Shown in pieces: positions 40,245-52,700 of a DNA stretch of 64,000 bases. The DNA is from Breviolum minutum Mf 1.05b.01 (lineage: Eukaryota > Sar > Dinophyceae > Suessiales > Symbiodiniaceae): NCBI GenBank assembly GCA_000507305.1, contig DF239306.1:202458-266457 (forward strand). The letters are read 5' to 3'. The translations under genes were made by a program, and so were the position numbers. Each line of letters starts with the position of its first letter. The first letter of the stretch is position 1. The notes below the pieces were generated by a model. It saw only the letters and a program-made list of their open reading frames with translations. It did no database searches and was not told where the DNA came from.

Positions 40245-42210
40245 CAGGATTCAATGGAAAGTAGGAGGGTTTTTTTCGTGGCTCAATTTTCGGAAGATGG
40301 CGCACAGCGGATCTGCTACCAATGTGGCTTTCGCTGGCAGGGGGCATAGACTTCATGCCTTGAGATGTTTAGATGTGTTTCGTGTAACTTTGAGACAAAA
40401 CATGTCACATAGCTGTACAGTATGCTAGCTGTATGTGTAACAAAATTGACTGAGCCTAGCAGGCAGCAGGTGTAGCATGTTCATAGCCACCGGCACGGAG
40501 CATAACACAGTGGCAACAGCTGAGCCGTAACCGATAGTTTCTCTGTCCATTTCTCAATCGTTGCTGTCAAGCTGTGCACTTTGAAACGCCAGCGTTTGCA
40601 TTGACAGACGCCTTGGCAGTGCAGGGCTACAATGTACGAACCACGTGGTCATATGTTGTGGCTACGTTCCAGGTCGTAATACATGGTTGTTGAGATGTTA
40701 TTTGCTATCTGCTATTTCGACTCTGACACTTGTATCCCAGTGTTTCCTTGATTGTTTCTCATTGTAAACTGCTTTTAGTGGCTGAGCTGTAGATTTTCCC
40801 TCAGTGGTCTCCTGATTATCTCGTGGAAGCGCTAAAATCTAGCACACTACTTGGGGTGTTTTTTGTTCCCCTCGTCTGGTGTTTCTCCATCCCTTGTAAC
40901 CCTGCTAGGGTATTTTTTGTTCTGGGTGTTTCTTTTGATGGGCACAGCACCCCTTCCCCACAAATTTGGTTCGAAAAGTGGAGAAGAAAATCAGTGTTGG
41001 GACTTAACAAAACATTGCAATGGACCGCTTACAGGAGATTAGACAACATGTTTTATGAAGATGTTATCAAAAGTATCGACGTTGACATGACATGTTGTGC
41101 TACCATGTTGACAACATGCCTCAAGATAAAGCCCCTATTGAAGGGCCGCGGCGTTTGGTTGGTAAAAAATGTAAGAGACATTGAAGAGCAACTATGCTTA
41201 GAGGTAAGGTCTCAGAACAGTGCGCAAGATGCACACCAGCATAAAAAAAGGTTTCTTGTTAGTGGATCTTCCAGTTTCTCGAGGCTTGCGCGATGTTCAA
41301 GCCCAAAGTTATCCTGAGAACTTTTGGACATTATAACACTGACACTTCGCATCGTGACATCAAATATCATGTCAACCAGTCATATTAAGCTCAATTTTCT
41401 AGTCTAGTTTTATTGGGGGAGGGGGTACTACCCACAAAAAATCAGACAATTTGGTAGTAAAACTATTTGACGCACGGCCACAGGGTGTACTACTGCATCT
41501 GATCTCCATTGCCACCTAGGCACCAGCTCCGACACCTGCTCCTGCCAACGTAACGTGACTGGGCAGCAAACGCGAAAATTTCCCCAAAGGATTGGAGCAA
41601 TCAACGTGATTGGGGTTTTGGTTGTTTTAAATAGGAAGTTACACTAATACAGCAGGAATATAGTAACATAGAACAAATGCAGCAGCCTAGAAGGATTTTT
41701 GTATATTTTTGTTAAACAAAAACTACAAGTTGTGTTAGGTGGTATGGAAACCGACCAGTACAATGAGATTGCGCAGAGAGTGAAATGATTACTTTGCGTG
41801 ACTGGCATGCAAAAAAATCACCTCCGGAATACTTGAATCATCATTTGAAACAGGTTCAAAGTCGGAATGACACACTTGAACAAGTGTAACTCAAATTTAG
41901 ATAATCAGAATTGAGATGCTTAACCTGTTTTTGAAACAACAACTTCCTGCAAAACGCTGCCGTTGTTCCATGAGGAATACCTTCACTTCTGGTCCGCGTA
42001 TTTCAAGTCATGGACCCTGGACCGTTCTTTTTTCCAAAAAAGCAGATGTTTCGCGAAACAAAATCACAAAATGACTCATTGACATGGATTGTTTTTGGCT
42101 TATACAAATATCGTGTTTCTCAAAAATTGACATCTGACAGAAACACAGAATGTGAATGAGTTTTTTTTGAGACCCATGTCATTTTTGAGGCACTTGATGT
42201 TGAAAGTGTC
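40245..42210. other. stretch without supported gene
   Basis: Short frames only; none shows a family motif. A + strand frame at 40823-41317 is open for 164 codons but has intron-like composition, so I do not call it. Confidence 0.3.
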
Positions 42211-42984
42211 ACCATGAGACTTGAAGGATCAAAGGGCTACAGGTCATGTATGCTTGAGATTCATTTTGAGCAAAGTCAAGCTACACATTTCAGCTTCCCA
42301 AAGAGTTCAGCTGTGAAAAGTTTGCTGCTCTTTGCGCCCTTTGCTACAGGCACAGCCACGATGACGGGTGTGTGGGTGACATTCTCTGCTCAGACATCAG
42401 GAACAGGCGGCTGGAATTGAAATTCACAGATTGTCCTTGTGAAAACTCTAAGTCTGAGAGATGACAAGTATGTCAACTATCCGTTGAAATGCTTCACTTT
42501 TCATGACTGTTTTGGGCACACTTGTCAATAACCCTAAACTATGTGCAGGAGTGAAGCATTGTAATGTCAACGTAAAAGGTAGTTTGGCAGGGAAGCCTCG
42601 AAATTTTACCTGCTTCAGGCTCAATAGTTTTCGTCTGCCATGGCCAGGTAGTTTGTACTTGCTGACGGATTCTGCTCCCGCCTATGTTGACATTGCAACT
42701 CTGCCAAGAGCTCAAAATCCTTTGACAATGACAGGCATGAATTCAGTGTTTTTGGTTTTTGCTAAAGGGAAAAAAGATGGTGGGTTGACAGTTGATCCTT
42801 ACTTGAGTTGCCATCTCTATGATTTCTTTTTGGGCTAATTAAGTGCCACATCGACGGGGCCCAAAACTTATTGAACCCCTGGAATGGGCATAACAACACT
42901 CTTATCAAGTTTGCTGGTTTCCTTATTTTCAGCCATAGTTCCGATGACAAAATCCATGAGAAATCTCCTTTCAACCAAAATACT

Positions 42985-43125
42985 CCTTGGAATCCAATGG
43001 AACCAACGTGAAACTGAAAGGTGCCCGATGGTCCAAGAAAATTCATGAAAACTCAGGAGAAGTGCATCAGCATCTGATGTCATGTGCAGCCAAAGCATTG
43101 TGGCACCTTGGCAGAAGTGAAATGG
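42985..43125 (+). CDS. candidate exon, unknown gene
   Basis: The frame reads ESNGTNVKLKGARWSKKIHE then NSGEVHQHLMSCAAKALWHL and GRSEMG before a GT-type donor. Charged, with an even mix of residues, it looks coding. Open frames at 42214-42420 and 42503-42838 on the same strand may be neighbouring exons, but their composition is less convincing. Confidence 0.35.
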
Positions 43126-44230
43126 GGGTTGGTGAGTTTGTTCTGTTTTTGAAAAAGATATATTTAGTGAAGTGAATGCCCTATTGAAATATAGGAAGGT
43201 GGGACGAAATCAAATGTTCTTCCATTGCTCCTATTGTGTCCAAAAGGAATACTACCCATATGAGATTCATCTTTTCTCTGAAAATAGGTTGTTACATGTC
43301 GTTATTCTATTAGATACTATTTCTGGTTGTTCATCTGATTTCATTCATCGTTCAATAGAGAAATGCCCGCCCTTTAGGTTGCGTATGATGAGCAAAGCCA
43401 CCGCTTGTCCGGTTGCGCATTGACGCACAGCACCAACTACAAGGTGCCTCGCTCACATCTTTGCAATTTGTCGGAAAAAACATCGGTAAAAAAAAATCAG
43501 ACTTGGGGCCAGTTGGACATTGCAATTGTGACTTCAATGATTAGATACTGTACCGTATCTTAAAGTCGAAAGTTATATCATCTTATTATTTGATGTTGAG
43601 CATTTAGATTTTCACATGAAGTTGAAATCTTGAAAAAAACTGATGGTCGGTTTGATGACTTTGGAGGTGGGTATATATATATATACATATCTCTTGAAAT
43701 CCCTTCCTTCATCAATCCTAAGAACAAAATGCATTGAAGCAAGCCAGGAAGCCTTACAAACGTTTAGGAAAATGCAACAACAGGAATCCTTGAGGATTGA
43801 TGTCACCTAAGGTCTATGCTGACAATCACGGTGGCACCGGGCACTTCCAACTATTTCTTGGAGGCACTCATGGGATTGTTTTCCGATGGGTTTCCGGTCG
43901 CGTTGACCGGGACTTTCCTGGCCTGACGTGTGTGGTTGTGAGATTGGATTCGTTGAATGTATGGTAAGAAAATCAGAAGTGCAAGACTTGCAAGATGGCC
44001 GAAAACGCCAGTAAAGACCAACATCTAACAACTTTTCAAACTCAACTATGTACCACCCCCTACCACCCCCTTCTACAAAGAACAACACACATGTCGGTGT
44101 TGTTTTTTCCTTATGCCCCAACGACTTGACATCCTGGAGGTACCCACCTTGGATGCAATGGCTTTAACCACCTCAGCCTTCAGCGTCTCTTTTTCGGTGA
44201 CCCCAGCTCTGTTGGTGCCGTTTTTTCGTG

Positions 44231-44359
44231 AGGTGGGCCCATGCTATGTTATAAATGGAGTTATTACCCTTATAAATGGCCTCATAAATGGGGAACTGGG
44301 ATTATAACCCTACTTATATGGGGTTATAACTCCATTTATAACTGCTTGGGGGCCCACCT
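44231..44359. mobile_element. MITE-like element with two-part terminal inverted repeats
   Basis: The outer arms AGGTGGGCCC (44231-44240) and GGGCCCACCT (44350-44359) are exact reverse complements. After 8 unmatched bases the inner arms TTATAAATGGAGTTAT (44249-44264) and its reverse complement (44326-44341) also match exactly. Length is 129 bp, AT-rich interior, no coding content. This is the clearest small inverted-repeat element in the window. Confidence 0.65.
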
Positions 44360-47300
44360 TGTGGGAATTGTCTTTTATTTTCAGTTTGGCGGATGAAGAT
44401 AGTTTGATATGGAAATCCCGATGACCTGATAATCTTTTATTTTAGATCTCAGGAAAACTAAGAGCCAAAAAAGAACCAAACATGCATTTTATTTTTAAAA
44501 TGACTTCCTTTGGACTGGTGTGTGCCATGGTTTGGGCAGGCTCATGGTCTTTCCAAATTTTTTATTGAGGTGAAATCTTGTGAAAGTGATTGATTCAAAT
44601 ACAACGTATTCTACAGTGACAAATGTTATGGTTCCTACAGTATGGATCTTCAACTATACAGCAATGCACTAGGATGATCCCCTAAAGGGGCTAGTGAGTT
44701 TTCATGATTTTTCGTCTGACCATGGAACTCAGCAAGTTTTTTTCCCACATCTGACAATCCCCTGGTGGACATCTTAGCCAGGCTATGTATTTGGGTCTTG
44801 CTTGGATCATTGCCATCGCACAGAGCTGAGAAAACCCGCTGCAATGATTGAACGAATTTCAGAGGCTAAGAGAGGTGATGGGGAGATATGTTTGAGATTT
44901 GAGATATGCTTACCTCAACGAACTGGAAATAGTTGTGTGATCTTTTCCCATATGGGTTGTTGTGATATCATGGATGGATGATATAGGTTGGATCTACCTC
45001 CCAGTCACAAATGAAGGTTTATAGGGATTCCCCAGCAAAAAGGTGACTGCTACTAGGTGGGGTCAGACCAAAGATATGAAATCCCATGGATCCAGGTCGG
45101 CAGATGTGATGACAGTCACCAGTGGCAACATCGCCATTTGCCGCGGCCTTGAGATTCATCAGTTGGCCTAGTGAAATATCACCAGGAAGTGGTGAAATTC
45201 ATAGAAGTATAACCCCCAGTTAAAGAGATATCCAACTGACTACGCAACTTGGAGGATCCAACAAAAAGTGGACGACTGATTTCCGACTTGTAAAGAGGAG
45301 AATTGTTGAGATTTTTTTTGGATGATTGAGGCTCAGTGGCAAATACCAGCATCTCCTCGATGGGTTCGCAGGCAGGTGGTTGGCAGCCATTCCGAAAGGG
45401 TAGAAGAAATTCAACCCCAAAAAGGGACAGTAGCATTCGGTGGAAAGACACTTGGCATGGAAGGTCCAAAACGTCACATGAAAATGACATTGAAATTGAC
45501 TTTTTGGCACAATTGAAATGTACCCGGTACCCTATCTGGTATGAAGAGTTTGAAGTGCTTTAGAGCGGCTATGTACCGAAATCTACCACATCAAACTACA
45601 GTTACTCAAAGCATCCACAAGTCCACAAGCCCAAGTGTGTGGCATCTAGAATGAGTTGGCCAAAAAGATCCAGTTTACTTACCACAATTTTACCACAAGA
45701 TAGATATTACATACACAAACAGCCTTGCCCCTTTGACGTATTGTGACAGTCCTACAATGTGGCTGGTTGCAATTTCATGGCTGGTGAAGCCCTCGGTGTG
45801 TCATCTGCTTTTTTTTTGATGACATGTAGACAGAAGGGCAACAGGGACAAGCGGGGGAAACAGATCATAGAGATTTCCATCTTGGTGGAATCCGATTGAT
45901 GCAGAAACACTTTTGCATGACAACTTTCAAGTTGTAAGGTTCAAACTATTCCATCCTGGTCTACATTGCAAACCTGGCGGGTGGCTATGATGGCACATTA
46001 TCTGCAGCTGTTCCTCTGATGATCCAGCCGAAAGCTGAGGGAAAGCAACAATTGAGACGATGATTTCGTTGCAAAAGGCTGTTGACGGTCATTCTCAACA
46101 ATTGCAAGTCCTTTTTCTTTGGAAACTATGGAAACTTCTGAACTCATGTCAATCCCCACCCCGTTTCCCCTCCCCCCAAAAAAAACAAGAAAGACACAAC
46201 ACAACATTTTTGCATCCTATTTTTTTTCTTGCGTGTTGGTGGTTTCGCTAAAGTCGAGGCCATCCAATGAATTTTCCACCTTGCCGTATTTATCGGAGAT
46301 TCCCTCGACAGCACGGTAAAGACCAAGTTCAAAGGAACCTTGGCAGGCAGGGAAAGACTGGAGAGGAGAATGGAGGGGACAGATACCCTTTGGTAAAACC
46401 AACATAGCTGGCTGGAATATCTCCATTTTCAATAGGAAATACATCTTCATTTTAGGAACCAGCAATGTTAGTTGATACCAGAGTGGCTGGTTGGTGGTTG
46501 GAGTTCGGATTCGGATTTGCTCAAGGAAAAGCTTGGGCTTGCGTGGCCAGCGTGGAAAATTCCACCAGTCTTTCAGTGATGGTCCGGGAACCAAATCCTT
46601 GAAGCAAGATGAAAGGATATGAACGCCTGCAAGCTTGTGACCGCAGACCCCAACCATTGATTGGTTTATTTGAGAGCAAATTGCTAATATTTGAGAGTGA
46701 TCAAGAGTAGCCTTCAGAAACAATGTCACAAAACATATTTTTGAGATATTTTGAGCCATAGACATTGGCAAATTCCTTCAGATAATTTTTTGCCCCCCTG
46801 ACATTTCCCAACCACGGTCCAGGCTCACTGACGGATTCTAAACGTCCTGGCTCATTCCCAGGATGTACAGACTGGTTGTGACACCGGCTGCCAATCGGGA
46901 GAGGCGCATGAATTGTTGATACTTGATGTTTCTCGATGTTCCACTGTGAGTATGAATCACCAGCAGGCCTTCTTTTCACTCCAATTTTCAAGATGTACAG
47001 CTCTTCAATTGGACGGAGCGAATGGTTTCATCTAATGGTTGCTGGTTGTGTTGGTAATTTGGAATTTGGAATTGGGGTGATCTTTTTAATTGATTGAGTG
47101 CCTTGATAACATCGCGTCCCCTTCCTTCTCTTCTGTTTCCAGCCTCTTAGTTTGGGAATGCCAACAAAAACCTAAGCTTGCATTGTTTGGAGAGGTTTTC
47201 CCCAGAAAAAAAGGGAAAATTCAGGTGCTCCTTTCAACAACGACAACGCCTCACATGCAAGTCACTCACAGAGACACTGACAGGTGACGGTGACCAGTAC

Positions 47301-47520
47301 GGTGGAGGTGGAAGTCACAATGTCTGGCTGCACTTTGGATGAACGTCATCTTTGACTCTTTGAATTTTTAGATGAAACGGCTGCCCTACCAAGTTGCACT
47401 GCCACCACCCGTTGATAAGTCACTTGAGGTCCCTCATCAACTGGTGGCATATACTGAGGCTTTGGGGTTTCCAATGGTGATGCCGTGTGTAATTTCTTTC
47501 CTAGGGGTGGTGTTTTGGTA
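44360..47520. other. stretch without supported gene
   Basis: Only short frames on both strands. Several T or A homopolymers. No repeat or element that I can define. It may include introns of the gene whose exons begin near 47600. Confidence 0.3.
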
Positions 47521-47629
47521 AAAGAAGGTGTGTTTTTGGGTAGGAATTTCAGAATTGCTTCAGGGTCCATGCCAAGTTGTGAGTTTCTCTTCGTCCATGG
47601 TGCCATGGTCAGGCCGATGGCTATGCCAA

Positions 47630-48238
47630 CGATATCATCTCCAAGCCCCAAATTGGGCAGGTAGCAAAGCTGACTGGCAAGGTATGGGGCCGAGTGATCT
47701 CTGCATCTTTATCATCCTTGGCCACCATTGAGATGGTGCGAAACAACAATCCGGTGACTTGGCAATTTGCTGTGTTTTGAAAACAGGGCTTGGTTGATGT
47801 AGGATTTTTTTCAGGTGTTTTTTTGGAAGCATTTTTTTGGGGTCAAATAGATTATACCAACGTTTATACATTACCCTAACCTAGCAAGTCTTTGTGGCCT
47901 TTTTGGGAAGGTTAAGTGTTACCTTTTCAAGGTCGAAGTGACCTCCAAGTAGGGGATGAAGAGGTCACTTTGAAACACCTGGAATATGATACCTTGGTTA
48001 GTTTAGGACTTGCCCCAGCAACCTCCGAAAAAAATGGGTCAGAAAGAATCAGATGAGGAAAAACAATAGATTGGAGGTATTTCACAGAGATCATTGTTTC
48101 TAGGGCCCTCCGATTGAAGGGATGAATCAACTTTCTATGAAGAGAGTTGCGTTTTTTTTGGAGATTATCCGTGAAATCTTGTTTTGAAAATATTTTAAAC
48201 TAAGGCCATTGGATGCCATTGGTATTGGAGGTGCAGAC
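47630..48238 (+). CDS. 5' exons of a gene interrupted by the LINE
   Basis: Three coding-like pieces: 47612-47777 reads ADGYANDIISKPQIGQVAKL then TGKVWGRVISASLSSLATIE (a donor-like AAG|GTATGG lies inside, so the exon may end earlier); 47931-47996 reads GRSDLQVGDEEVTLKHLEYD then TL before GTTAGT; and 48205-48238 reads PLDAIGIGGAD after an acceptor-like CTAAG. The last piece runs straight into the poly-T at 48239 where the LINE begins. Removing the LINE and one copy of the 11-bp duplication continues the frame without a stop at 58553. I do not recognise the protein. Confidence 0.45.
48228..48238. repeat. target-site duplication of the LINE, left copy
   Basis: GAGGTGCAGAC at 48228-48238 is repeated exactly at 58542-58552 (12 bp if the next T is counted). 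The left copy abuts the T10 run; the right copy abuts the element's 5' end. Confidence 0.85.
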
Positions 48239-48248
48239 TTTTTTTTTT
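48239..48248 (-). other. poly(A) tail of the LINE
   Basis: Ten consecutive T on the + strand (A10 on the element's strand), directly followed on the outer side by the target-site duplication. This marks the element's 3' end, about 120 bp past the last stop codon. Confidence 0.8.
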
Positions 48249-48365
48249 ACAACTTTGCGGCAAAAGAGCGTCGAACACTCGCGGCCAGTCAATTAGACAA
48301 CCACTGTGGGTCATCCGCAAAAGCGAAAAACGTGCAAACTGCATAGATCAAACTTGTATGAGCAA

Positions 48366-49400
48366 TCATACCTGCAAATCCGGCTTCATTGCTTTATCAG
48401 CCTGTACTTCCGAAAGTGCAGCATGCTCTTCTCGTAGCCATGTGGTCCATTCCGGATCCACATTCTCGCATGTACAAGAAGGGTTGCTCTTCAAGTGATC
48501 GTGAATTATCTGCGCCAGGGCTCCACTGAATTCACGTGGATACTCTTTCAAAAGGGCGGTGCGAAAACCATCTGGGCCCAGTCCGATAGCTTGCTCCGTT
48601 GGAGGTGTGAAGCTGGTTCGCCAACGCTTCATAGAACGCTCCAAGTGAGGGAGACCAATTGCCAGTAATCCAGTACGCTTCCAGCTAGTGGCTCCGAACA
48701 AGCCTTGTGGGACATGGTGGAGATGCACTGCAGGATGGGTCAAAAGGAGTTGCATTGCGGAAAGTCTCCATACTGACACTCGATCTGCAGCTGCGGGGGT
48801 GCCTGGATGTTCAGAAAGCATCACTCCACCTGTTGCCAACATAGCACCTGCGGCCCACATTGTCTGAAGAGCAAACGAACTGCCAAGGAGGAGGGATTTC
48901 ATTTCCCGGCTTCGAAGTCCCGGTAATCCCCATGGAGCCAAGGCCGATCGCAAGGGTGTCGGTCAGCGTGAAGTGTCGACATCTTCAGGCTTGTAGTTCC
49001 GGGCTTCCGAATAGGTGTTGCACGGGGAGCCAGCGATCGTAGCAGCTATCCATCCATTGGCAAGGGCGCGTTCTACCTTCTCCCAATTCTGGCTGTCAGG
49101 ATGCAAATCACCCTTGGTCTCGTCGACTGCCACGTCCAAACTCAGGATACAGACATAGTAGCCCGATCGGTGTGCCATTTGTTGTAAATGCGAGTGGAAG
49201 TCTGTGCTTCGACGTCGGCCAGAGAACAGGTGTAAGATGATGTAGCATTGAACTGCTGGTTGCATGGTAAGTGTTGGAATAGCTGGACGGGCTGGTATCA
49301 TCGTGAACTGCATCTGCTGCACATCTCGTTCAAAGGCCTCCTGAGTGATGTAGTCCGTGAGGTGTGGCAGTAGTCTGCAGGTGGCTAGATCTGGCGCTCT
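48366..49400 (-). pseudogene. C-terminal methyltransferase-like domain of the LINE
   Basis: Continuation of ORF2 in one frame, 49400 down to 48366, with one in-frame TGA (48963-48965). Motifs in order: YIILHLFSGRRRSTDF (motif I), VCILSLDVAVDETKGDL, AATIAGSPCNTYSEARN (motif IV with Pro-Cys), PLRSALAPWGLPGLRSRE, GGVMLSEHPGTP (motif VI position), RVSVWRLSAMQLLL and QGLFGATSWKRTGLLA. Order and wording match the N-terminal domain of the RT polyprotein at 18820. The TGA follows DTSR, and a CGA-to-TGA change would explain it, as expected in CpG-methylated DNA. Acceptor and catalytic activity are not shown; the domain could be structural. Confidence 0.6.
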
Positions 49401-49740
49401 TCTAACGCCCTCACCCTAGTCTTCATCTCGTCGATGCGACCTTCCAGCTTAAACTCGTCGAACTCGGCAATCATGTAGTAGAAGGATTGCTCCAAGTAGT
49501 TCTCCGTCAAGCCTTGTCCGTGGGTCTCAATGAGTACTGGTAGGGAGTACTGGCCCCACCGCATGAAGACTGTAGATGTAGGTGAGGCTATGTCTTCTTT
49601 GGCATAGTCCACGTGCAGGGCTTCCAACCAATCATCTGTAATGTCATAGTCCTGCGTGTCTAGCTCGCCATCTTCGATGCAAATGGTTTTCTGCACAGTG
49701 AGTGCATCCAGGGTCTGCCACAGACTTAAAGTGCTGTAGG
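49385..49740 (-). pseudogene. ORF2 segment between RT region and methyltransferase-like domain, shifted frame
   Basis: This frame reads QTLDALTVQKTICIEDGELD, DITDDWLEALHVDYAKEDI, FMRWGQYSLPVLIETHGQGL and EFKLEGRIDEMKTRVRALEE, ending at 49385. It is offset from the main ORF2 frame, which runs on meaninglessly to 49644, and also from the methyltransferase-like frame, so at least one indel lies on each side. The charged helix at the end is a probable coiled coil. No catalytic motif. Confidence 0.55.
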
Positions 49741-52700
49741 TCATCCATGGAACACACAAGCCCATCGTCGGCCCGCTGTTGCAATTCCTGGAGTTGAGTT
49801 TGGGCTCTCTCTGTCTCTCTGGCACCGGGAATCTCATCAGGGAGCTTGGGCCCCTGAGCAGCCGTAGCTTCCAATCGGTTGATTCCTTTCAAAGCCTCAG
49901 GGATCGCCACATCTTCAATAGCATGCTCACTATGATGTACTCCTCGTAGGATCAACTGCTGGTAACAATGGTTAACACCACCACGCCTTGGAATATAGGC
50001 CAGATGTTGACGAGCTCTGGCAACTGTCCAAAAATTTCGGAGGCAGCAAGGGCAGATAGGATCACGCACGAGCCAGAATTCGGGAGCGTGCTGTTGATGC
50101 GCTTGCCATTGATGAACCGAAAGGGCTTTGAGACTTCCAAAGCGTCGCCCACACCAACATGCCATAGTATCCTCCGCACCTGCCAACGATTGCAATTCCA
50201 ATGGGTTGTAGTTGAACTTCATTCCACCGTCTTGGAGCTTTCGAAAAAGCTTCGCATACCAGGCAGTGGCGATGTCCATGACCTGTTGCTGTGATGTAGC
50301 GAGGCGGCACGTGTGCTTAACCACCCTTGTCCACAAAGCGGTCTGGTGTCTCCAAATATCTTCGACATCAGGAATCGTCAATTGCTGCACCCCTAACTTT
50401 TCCAAGCTTACCGGGTTGACATTCACCATCCAATGTAGGTCCGCCTTCAACTGGGTCAACCAAGCATGGGGGTGAACCGCCTCAGCACACAGTAGCTGGT
50501 CCAAGAAAACCTGCGGGGCATACTTCCAAAGCTTTGCTGCATAAAGTAGTCGACATCTGGTCATTCTCAGCGCCGTGGGTGATAGATTGTACCGTCGCAA
50601 CAAGTCGCCGTTGGTCATTCCACCTTCTTTGCAGCATTCACCAACAGTTCGGCGGATCAGCTTCAAAGTGAAGGCATCCAGCTTTTTGAAGACCTTCATA
50701 CTGACATTGGTCCATACAGCAACACCATAGTAAAGCTTCGTGAAGATCAAAACCTCGAGAAGGCGTAGACGTGTGCTGATTTTGATGCGGCGATTTTGGA
50801 AGATGGATGCTCGTAGCTCATGATAGGCGGATGACGCAATTCCAATTCTTCTGGCGATCTCGTGTTCATGACCCCCTTCAGGAACATAGCAAGCACCCAA
50901 GTATCTGTAGGAGCACGCCAATGGTAGCCGCCATACTTTTCCATTTGCGTCTTCCACATCGAGTCCTGGATCCTTGTTTAGCAAGTATTGCTCGCGTAGA
51001 GCAGGGGCACCATTGCCTTTGAAGGTCGGGACTCCTGTAGTCTTGCCACGTTTCAAATTGAGCTTGAGGCCACGATTGGTGAATGACTGCATGGTCTTTT
51101 GTAGGATATGCTGCGTAGCTGGAAGCAGTTCGTGGGCCGCAGTCACCGGGATAGGGATCACCAAGTCATCTGACCAAGTAATCACTTCTGGTTTGAGTCC
51201 AGCACAGGTGTACGCCGCCATGGTGGGCTCATAACTTGAGAGTGCCTCTGTTGCTTCCTTATGAATGCTCATCATCAGAGCATGCCACACAATGTCTGCA
51301 ATCGGGCTTCCAGGGCGACTTCCGCGATGCGTCTTCACCACCTCCGGGAGAGTAGGGACTTGGACTTGGAACCAGGTATTACCATGGACTTCCTTCAGTA
51401 AGCCAATGAGGGCAGGTGATGCACCCATCTCCTGAAGCGCTCCAGATTCTCCCTTCTTTGCCGCAGCATGCGCATCTTGAATCGAAAGCTGCTCTAATGC
51501 TGTTTCGAATTGTGCAGGGTCATCAATTCCAGTAACTAGTTCTCGAAGAAGATGGTGAAAGGCAGATTGCACATCGATAAAGAGGGCCATCATGGAACAT
51601 CCCTTCGCCGTGAAGATTTGCGTGATAGTGGCAAGAGATTGGATACCGAATAGTACCTGTTGTCCTGGGAAGCCACCAAGCTGACCCGGGGGTTTGGCTG
51701 GTTGCAGGAGAGTTAGCATCCTTTTTCTAAGCCACGCGTGTAGGATCTTGCCGCCCACATTCAGCAAAAGGATGCCGCGAAAGTTCCTCACATCATCAAC
51801 TGTGCCTCCTTTATGAATTGGCACGAGAAGTCCACCTTTGTTTTGGACCGGCTCTTGAGTCATCATCACGGTCTTCAGCAGGATATCGTGGAATAGCGGT
51901 GCAAGATGCGGTGCTCCCACTTTTAATGCTTCACCAGGTATGCCATCAATTCCAGTGGCTTTGTTGTTGGCAAGGGACCTCAACTCGTGCTCCACCTCCG
52001 TCAAGGTTGGAAGGTCATGGAGCTTCACATTGGTGAGAGGTCCTCGCATCTCAGCATGTGAAACACATTCGTCAGCAATTGCTTCAAAGGTGGTACACTG
52101 ACCTGCTTCCAATTGACAGAAATGCGGTATCCATTGATCCTGAAGGTGTTGCAGTTGTAGAGGTTGAACTTTACGTCGAAGGCGGTATTTGGGTAATACT
52201 CGCTTCAGGTCACGCCATAGGGCTCTGCTGTCTCCAGACTCGTCAATGTGTTGGGTTGTAGCCGCCAAGTGTTCAAAGAAGGCTGCATCATCCGCTCTCA
52301 CTGCTTTGGTAACATCTCTGCCCAACTGTCGGAATCTGTATAGCAATGTTGCTGCAGTTTTTCGATGTTGGCGCAGTTCACATAGAGCTGTACGTCCAGA
52401 ACGGCCGGACCATTCCATGAGGCAGGATTTCAAGAGGCACAGGTTGGCTCGCTTGTTGTGAAGCTTCAAATCCAATCGGATCTGTTGTTTTTCACAAACC
52501 AATTCCCAAGTTGTTGGTGTCATATGTGATTTGATTGGTCTCTTCGCCGTCTTGCGGAAAGGTTGACACAGATGCGCCGTAACATGGCTGGTCAGCTTGT
52601 CATAGTGTTCATGGACACCAGTTGTCCAAGGGATGTTAAGCGTAGAACCTACCTCTTCTAGGATAGATGAGCCTCGAGGGGATTGTAATTTCGCAACCAT

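Noticed and set aside
40823..41317. 164-residue plus-strand frame
   Set aside because: Composition is biased to Phe/Val/Leu and Lys without motif; typical of a chance frame in GC-moderate intron sequence.
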